Shown: positions 59,963-64,000 of the stretch, in pieces
Layout of the letters: every line of letters starts with the position of its first letter
Position numbering within the stretch: the stretch's first letter is position 1
From: Paraplanobispora siamensis
GTDB lineage: Bacteria; Actinomycetota; Actinomycetes; Streptosporangiales; Streptosporangiaceae
Length of the DNA stretch: 64,000 bases
Direction of reading: 5' to 3'
Assembly (NCBI RefSeq): GCF_016863175.1
Contig: NZ_BOOJ01000066.1
Location: forward strand, 1-64,000
Notes under the pieces: generated by a model
The model's input: the letters and a program-made list of their open reading frames with translations, nothing else
The model's database searches: none
Told to the model about the DNA's origin: nothing
Made by a program: the position numbers and the translations under genes

Positions 59963-60418
59963 TCAGCCGTCGTGCTCCTCCAGGGCGCGGATCAGGCCGT
60001 TCAGGCCGAGGGTCAGGCCTTCGCGTTCGGCGGGGGTGAGGGCGTCGAGCAGGGCGGCGTGCGTGCGGTGGAACTCCCTGCCGATGCTCTCGGTGGCGGC
60101 CCGTCCCTCGGGGGTCAGGCCCAGACGGTAGAAACGCCGGTTGTCCGGGTCGCGCTCGCGTGACAGCCAGCCCCGCCGCTCCAGTGCCGCGGCGAGCCGG
60201 CTCACCGTGCTCTTCTCCAGGCCGAGCCGGGCGGCGAGCTCGTTCTGGGAGAGCGTGTCGGCGTCGCCCAGCTCGCCCAGGGCGAATATCTCCGACATGG
60301 AGACGCGCAGTTCGGTGTGCCCGTGCGGTTCGAGCAGCCGGCCCGTGCGGGCCAGCAGCCGGAACAGGCGGCGGAGGTCGTCGTCGGGGAATCCGCTCCT
60401 GGGAGTTGTGTCGTACAA
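59963..60418 (-). CDS. MarR family regulator, TTG start inside operator
   Basis: A 151-residue winged-helix regulator (SMSEIFALGELGDADTLSQ, recognition helix EKSTVSRLAAALERRGWL, wing RDPDNRRFYRLGLT). The only workable start is TTG 60418, giving MYDTTPRSGFP. That codon falls inside the palindrome at 60404-60420, so binding of the protein to its operator would directly affect its own translation start region. It is divergent from a methyltransferase gene with a second operator between. Confidence 0.88.
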   Translation of the reverse strand: MYDTTPRSGFPDDDLRRLFRLLARTGRLLEPHGHTELRVSMSEIFALGELGDADTLSQNELAARLGLEKSTVSRLAAALERRGWLSRERDPDNRRFYRLGLTPEGRAATESIGREFHRTHAALLDALTPAEREGLTLGLNGLIRALEEHDG

Positions 60419-60463
60419 CTATCAGTCCTATGGTTGGTGCCAGAAGAGTTGTGCTACACAACT
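60404..60463. promoter_or_regulatory. two MarR operators between divergent genes
   Basis: AGTTGTGTCGTACAACT (60404-60420) and AGTTGTGCTACACAACT (60447-60463) share the same arms; the second is a perfect palindrome with seven-base arms, the first is perfect over six. Their centres are 43 bp apart. Confidence 0.85.
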
Positions 60464-60475
60464 ATAGGAGGACCG

Positions 60476-61033
60476 ATGGGTCTGCACGGCACCATGTTCG
60501 GGTTCTTCAACCAGCCCCGCTTCTACGACCGGATGAGCAGGGTCTTCGGATTCCGGCCCGTCTACACGCGGACCGTCGCCGACGTCGCGGGAGCCTCGCT
60601 GCCCGGCGGCGGGCGGGTGCTGGACGTGGGGACCGGGCCGGGACGGGTTCCGGCGGCGATCGCGCGGCGGTGCCCCGGCCTCCACGTCGAGGGGCTGGAC
60701 CTGTCCGCCGAAATGATCGACTACGCGCGGCGCACGGCGGGAACGGACGACCGGCTGAACTTCACCGTCGGCGACGTCGCCCACCTGCCCTATGACGACG
60801 ACGCCTTCGATCTCGTCGTGTCGACCATGAGCCAGCACCACTGGGCCGACGCCGAGGCGGGGGTCCGCGAGCTCGCCCGCGTGCTGCGCCCCGGCGGGCA
60901 GGTGTGGATCTACGACTTCCGCCCCGCCCTGCGACGGGCCGAGGCCGCCGCCCAGGCCGCCTTCACCGGCCATACGATCCGGCGTGAGCGCATCAGCGCC
61001 CTCGTCGGCCGGCTCGTGGTCCGGCCCGCATGA
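60476..61033 (+). CDS. class I SAM-dependent methyltransferase
   Basis: A 185-residue methyltransferase with the SAM-binding motif VLDVGTGPGRVPAAI, acidic residue in VEGLDLSAEMI, and motif III LARVLRPGGQVWIYDF. Shorter than most relatives; it may belong to small-molecule methyltransferases. ATG 60476 has AGGAGG four bases upstream; the longer frame to 60317 is antisense to MarR. It overlaps the following reductase gene by four bases (ATGA) and is controlled by the MarR operators. Confidence 0.9.
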   Translation: MGLHGTMFGFFNQPRFYDRMSRVFGFRPVYTRTVADVAGASLPGGGRVLDVGTGPGRVPAAIARRCPGLHVEGLDLSAEMIDYARRTAGTDDRLNFTVGDVAHLPYDDDAFDLVVSTMSQHHWADAEAGVRELARVLRPGGQVWIYDFRPALRRAEAAAQAAFTGHTIRRERISALVGRLVVRPA

Positions 61034-61977
61034 GGGCCCTGGTGCTCGGCGGTTACGGCGCGGTCGGAGCCGGGATCGTCGCGGAACTGCGCAGGCGGGG
61101 CGAGGAGGCGCTGGCGGCCGGGCGCAATCCCCGCCTGGCCGACGTCGTGGTCGACCTGCGCGAGCCGCGCAGCCTCGCCGCCGCGCTGCCGGGAGTGGAC
61201 GTGGTCGTCAACGCGGCCGGAGCCGAGGACCCGACGGTGGCGGAGGCCGTCACCGGAGCGGGTGCGGCCTTCGTCGACATCACCGCCACCACCGGCTACG
61301 TCGCCGCGCTGGAACGGCTCACCCCGTGCGCGCCCGTGCTCCTGAGCGTTGGTCTCGCGCCCGGCCTGACCAACCTGCTCGCCGCCGAGGTGCACGGCGA
61401 GAGCCCGGACACGCCCATCGACATCGCCCTCCTGCTCGGGGCGGGGGAGCGCCACGGCGAGGCGTCGACCGCCTGGGCGTACGGCCTGCTCGGCAGGGGT
61501 TTCCGTGATCCCGCCACGGGGCGGCGGATCCGCAACTACACGCTGGCCCGGCACTTCGTCCTCCCCGGCCAGGGCCCGCGGCGCCTGTACCGGGCCGACT
61601 ACTCCGACCAGCATGTGCTCACCCGTGATCTGGGCGTCGCCGTACGGACCTACTTCGGCCTCGACTCCGGGGCCGCGACGGCGGCGCTGGCCGCGCTGAC
61701 CTGGGTGCCGGGGGCGTCGAAGGCACCGCGCGGGCTGCACCCCCCGGGAGGCGACCGGTGGCTGGCCATGGCCCGGGGGCGGGACGGCACGACCAGATGG
61801 CTGGGCGGCCGCGGTCAGTCGCGGGCCACCGCGGCGATCGCCGCGACGGCGGCCCGCGCCGCGGCCGGGCTCCCCGCCGGGGTCCACCACCTGCACCGCG
61901 TCCTGAGGCTCGCGGACCTGGACGTCATCGGCGCTCAGGAGGCGGCAACGGAGTGTAGGAGGTCCCGTCGGGATTGA
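61030..61977 (+). CDS. saccharopine-dehydrogenase-like NAD(P)-binding protein
   Basis: A 315-residue oxidoreductase with an N-terminal Rossmann fold (VLGGYGAVGAGIVAEL; VVNAAGAEDP). It resembles saccharopine reductase-like proteins without a known substrate. Cotranscribed and translationally coupled with the methyltransferase. The last 17 codons overlap the convergent membrane-protein gene by 53 bases; the tail beyond LADLDVIG is likely non-conserved. Confidence 0.85.
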   Translation: MRALVLGGYGAVGAGIVAELRRRGEEALAAGRNPRLADVVVDLREPRSLAAALPGVDVVVNAAGAEDPTVAEAVTGAGAAFVDITATTGYVAALERLTPCAPVLLSVGLAPGLTNLLAAEVHGESPDTPIDIALLLGAGERHGEASTAWAYGLLGRGFRDPATGRRIRNYTLARHFVLPGQGPRRLYRADYSDQHVLTRDLGVAVRTYFGLDSGAATAALAALTWVPGASKAPRGLHPPGGDRWLAMARGRDGTTRWLGGRGQSRATAAIAATAARAAAGLPAGVHHLHRVLRLADLDVIGAQEAATECRRSRRD

Positions 61978-62500
61978 ACTCGTGCTTGGCCAGCATCTTG
62001 CGCCTGCTGCCCTTGAGGCCGGCGCGCGCGATGACGTACCAGACCCCCACCCAGAACAGGAAGCCCCACCAGTTGTCCGCGCCGGAGACGATGAGGCCGT
62101 ACGTCTCCATGACGGTGAACGGCAGGACGAACAGCAGCCACGTCACGAGGGACCGCTCGACGAAGAACGAGCCCCGGATGTCGTCGCGGGCCCACCAGCG
62201 ATAGCGGAAGGGCAGGCGCCTGCCGAACCCCCGGTAGAGCAGCCAGTGCCACAGCGGCGGGCGCTCGCGCAGGCGCAGCGCCACGCCGCCGCGCAGCACG
62301 TCCAGCACGGTGCGCGTGTCGGGCCGGTCGGCGCCCGGCGGGGCCAGGTCGAGCAGGATGCCCAGGATCTCCTCGCCGTGCCTCTCGATGAACCGCGGGG
62401 GATAGGCCAGCCGGAGCAGGCGGCGGCAGCGGCGCTCGTAGGCCTCGGCGGGGGCGGGAGGCCGGTCGGGGGCCGTGGCGGGGTCGTCGGGCCGGGTCAT
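61925..62500 (-). CDS. membrane protein of PadR operon (HAAS-like N-terminus)
   Basis: A 191-residue protein. The N-terminal part (RRLLRLAYPPRFIERHGEEILGILLDL) resembles HAAS domains, which accompany PadR regulators. Two hydrophobic segments (VTWLLFVLPFTVMETYG and FLFWVGVWYVIARAG) follow. ATG 62500 is chosen for GGGAGA at good spacing; ATG 62512 is 12 bases further upstream. It follows the PadR gene by 60 bases and should share its promoter. Function unknown. Confidence 0.8.
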   Translation of the reverse strand: MTRPDDPATAPDRPPAPAEAYERRCRRLLRLAYPPRFIERHGEEILGILLDLAPPGADRPDTRTVLDVLRGGVALRLRERPPLWHWLLYRGFGRRLPFRYRWWARDDIRGSFFVERSLVTWLLFVLPFTVMETYGLIVSGADNWWGFLFWVGVWYVIARAGLKGSRRKMLAKHEFNPDGTSYTPLPPPERR

Positions 62501-62560
62501 GTCATCTCCCATCCGAGTCGTGTGGTCTCCGGGCGGGGCGCTCCAGGCGGCGCCGGACCG

Positions 62561-62887
62561 TCATGTCTGCAGGCCGGGGTTCAGCCGCAGGCGGTGCTGC
62601 GCCGCGGCGGCCAGGCGGGCCAGGCGGGCGGTCTCCTCGGCCAGCAGGGTGCGGCCCTGGCCGGTCAGGTCGTAGTAGCGGCGGTGGCGGCCGTCGACGA
62701 CCTCCTCCTTGACCGCGGCGACCAGGCCGTCGCGGGCCAGCCGGTCGAGCGCGCCGTACAGGGTGCCGGGACCCAGGCGCACGCGGTCCTCCGACAGCTC
62801 CCGCACCGCCTTGATCACGCCGTAGCCGTGCAGCGGGCCGTCGGCCAGGGCCAGCAGGATCAGATAGCTCTGCTCGCGTAGTGCCAT
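62561..62887 (-). CDS. PadR family regulator
   Basis: A 108-residue winged helix (LREQSYLILLALADGPLHGYGV, GTLYGALDRLARDGLV, RHRRYYDLTGQGRTLL). It represses itself and a downstream membrane protein in many operons of this sort. ATG 62887 is favoured over 62896 because it lies six bases after a near-perfect -10 box, which places 62896 inside the promoter. Confidence 0.9.
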   Translation of the reverse strand: MALREQSYLILLALADGPLHGYGVIKAVRELSEDRVRLGPGTLYGALDRLARDGLVAAVKEEVVDGRHRRYYDLTGQGRTLLAEETARLARLAAAAQHRLRLNPGLQT

Positions 62888-62893
62888 AAACGA

Positions 62894-62922
62894 CATATAT
62901 CGCTGAACGTACTATGCGTCAA
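62894..62922 (-). promoter_or_regulatory. leaderless PadR promoter with operator-like -10
   Basis: TTGACG (62922-62917), a 17-bp spacer, then TATATG (62899-62894), six bases before ATG 62887. The near-palindrome CGATATATGTCG (62902-62891 on the minus strand) overlaps the -10 and is a plausible PadR operator. Confidence 0.75.
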
Positions 62923-63009
62923 CGGCTGCCGGGCCCGCCTCCGGAATCGATTCGCGGGAACCGCTTGCCCGCCGGTTTCCGAAAAGTTTGAGTCGGTAGG
63001 ACAGTGCCG

Positions 63010-63019
63010 TTCACGTGAA
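63010..63019. promoter_or_regulatory. palindrome upstream of PhoX-like gene
   Basis: TTCACGTGAA is a perfect 10-bp palindrome 45 bases before ATG 63064. A Pho box (two GTTCACC repeats at 11-bp spacing) was sought because of the gene; only one GTTCAC is present. Confidence 0.4.
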
Positions 63020-63063
63020 TTTGATCGACTTTCCGCCTACCGTGAAGGCAACGAGGAGGCGTC

Positions 63064-64000
63064 ATGCTTCGCCGTACGTTGTTACGCGCCGGAGGGCTGG
63101 CCGCCGGAGCGGCGTTCACCGGATCGCTCTGGCAGGGGGCCGCCCGCGCCACCGCTCTGACGGCGGCGAGTCCCTACGGGCCGCCCGGCGCTCCCGACGC
63201 CAACGGGGTCGCGCTGCCGCAGGGCTTCACCAGCAGGATCGTGGCCCGCACCGGCCGCAGGGTCGGCGGGCTGCTCTGGCACCCCGCGCCCGACGGCGGC
63301 GCGTGCTTCGCCGACGGCGACGGCTGGATCTACGTCTCCAACTCCGAGGTCCCCCTCGTCGGCGGCGCCTCGGCGATCAGGTTCGGCCCCGGCGGCGAGA
63401 TCCGCGAGGCCTACCGGATCCTGTCGGGCACCAATCTCAACTGCGCCGGCGGGCGCACCCCGTGGGACACCTGGCTGTCGTGCGAGGAGATCTTCCGCGG
63501 GCGGGTCTTCGAGTGCGACCCGTACGGCGAGCGCGCCGCCATGCCGCGCCTGGCCATGGGCCGCTTCAAGCATGAGGCCGCCGCCTGCGACTCCGACCGG
63601 CGGGTCGTCTATCTGACCGAGGACGAGACCGACGGCTGCCTCTACCGCTTCCTGCCCGACAGCTGGGGCGACCTGACGAGCGGGCGGCTGGAGGTGCTCT
63701 GCGCGAGCGCCGACACCGGCCCGGTGACCTGGCGCCGGGTGCCCAACCCGGCGGCGCCGCTGGTGCCGACCCGCTGGCAGGTGACGCAGGCCAAGCACTT
63801 CTCCGGGGGAGAGGGCTGCCACTACGCCGACGGCGTGTGCTTCTTCACCACCAAGGGCGACAACCGGGTGTGGGCCTACGACGCGGAGAACGAGCGCCTG
63901 GAGATCGCCTACGACGCCGACTCCCCGCTGACCGGGGTGGACAACATCACCGGCACCCTCGGCGGGGACCTCTACGTCGCCGAGGACGGCGGGAACATGG
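63064..64000 (+). CDS. PhoX-like (DUF839) Tat-exported protein, partial
   Basis: The frame is open to the window end, giving 312 codons of a larger protein. The leader has twin arginines (LRRTLLRAGG) and a hydrophobic stretch, a Tat signal. The mature part reads GLLWHPAPDGGACFADGDGWIYVSN, CEEIFRGRVFECDPYG, VYLTEDETDGCLYRFLP and KGDNRVWAYD, matching the DUF839/PhoX propeller of calcium- and iron-dependent alkaline phosphatases. Whether it has phosphatase activity depends on the missing C-terminus. AGGAGG lies four bases before ATG 63064. Confidence 0.85.
   Translation, partial: MLRRTLLRAGGLAAGAAFTGSLWQGAARATALTAASPYGPPGAPDANGVALPQGFTSRIVARTGRRVGGLLWHPAPDGGACFADGDGWIYVSNSEVPLVGGASAIRFGPGGEIREAYRILSGTNLNCAGGRTPWDTWLSCEEIFRGRVFECDPYGERAAMPRLAMGRFKHEAAACDSDRRVVYLTEDETDGCLYRFLPDSWGDLTSGRLEVLCASADTGPVTWRRVPNPAAPLVPTRWQVTQAKHFSGGEGCHYADGVCFFTTKGDNRVWAYDAENERLEIAYDADSPLTGVDNITGTLGGDLYVAEDGGNM

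Noticed and set aside
63001-63050. Pho box upstream of the PhoX-like gene
   Set aside because: Only a single GTTCAC half-site is present; the second repeat at 11-bp spacing is missing.

Overview
The window is very GC-rich, uses GTG, TTG and probably CTG starts freely, and reads as the chromosome of a filamentous actinomycete. The gene order supports this: ctaD-ctaF, then qcrB-qcrA-qcrC-ctaE on the other strand, trpD, a DnaQ/GIY-YIG nuclease, NlpC/P60 hydrolases, a long-chain acyl-CoA ligase, an ArsA-like ATPase and a ROK glucokinase. This is a core block known from Streptomyces and relatives, and the protein styles suggest Streptosporangiaceae (inference; no rRNA gene is present). I saw no tRNA, rRNA, CRISPR array, prophage or complete insertion sequence.

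Layout. 1-6.4 kb: respiratory genes (end of ctaD, ctaF, an L,D-transpeptidase, then qcrB, qcrA, qcrC and ctaE read leftward). 6.4-19.2 kb: a receiver-like protein, trpD, two NarL-type sensor kinases (one with its regulator), an Lrp ligand-binding protein, the DnaQ-UvrC-like nuclease, a LAL regulator, a kinase-like phosphotransferase and a NYN nuclease. 19.3-25.6 kb: cell-envelope genes: two NlpC/P60 hydrolases (the second behind a c-di-AMP riboswitch and apparently starting at CTG), two HExxH proteases and a PimB-like mannosyltransferase. 25.7-31.0 kb: a sugar ABC importer (two permeases, one binding lipoprotein, no ATPase) divergent from a GH42 beta-galactosidase.

31.5-44.3 kb: acyl-CoA ligase, metallophosphoesterase, START-like protein, ArsA-like ATPase, DUF5304-like protein, glucokinase, EEP hydrolase, secreted propeller protein, esterase, acyltransferase, MarR/DoxX pair and homocysteine methyltransferase. 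44.3-52.7 kb: sulfatase, DUF885 peptidase, and a siderophore island (reductase, two permeases, binding lipoprotein, two iron boxes, again no ATPase). 52.7-64 kb: a series of small regulator-plus-effector modules (MerR-VIT/VWA, GlxA-type AraC/MFS, ArsR/AHSA1, MarR/methyltransferase/reductase, PadR/membrane protein) and the start of a PhoX-like protein.

Three patterns recur. First, many genes have a TANNNT-like -10 box five to seven bases before the start codon, so their mRNAs are probably leaderless; in the MerR, ArsR and PadR cases a palindrome lies on that promoter. Second, several genes are followed almost directly after the stop codon by unrelated short tandem repeats. Third, one 0.4 kb convergent intergenic region has 38-bp repeats in inverted orientation around a unique core, like a small non-autonomous element. 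The most interesting candidates are the self-contained MerR-VIT/VWA operon, the riboswitch/CTG-start hydrolase, the post-stop repeats and the inverted-repeat element.
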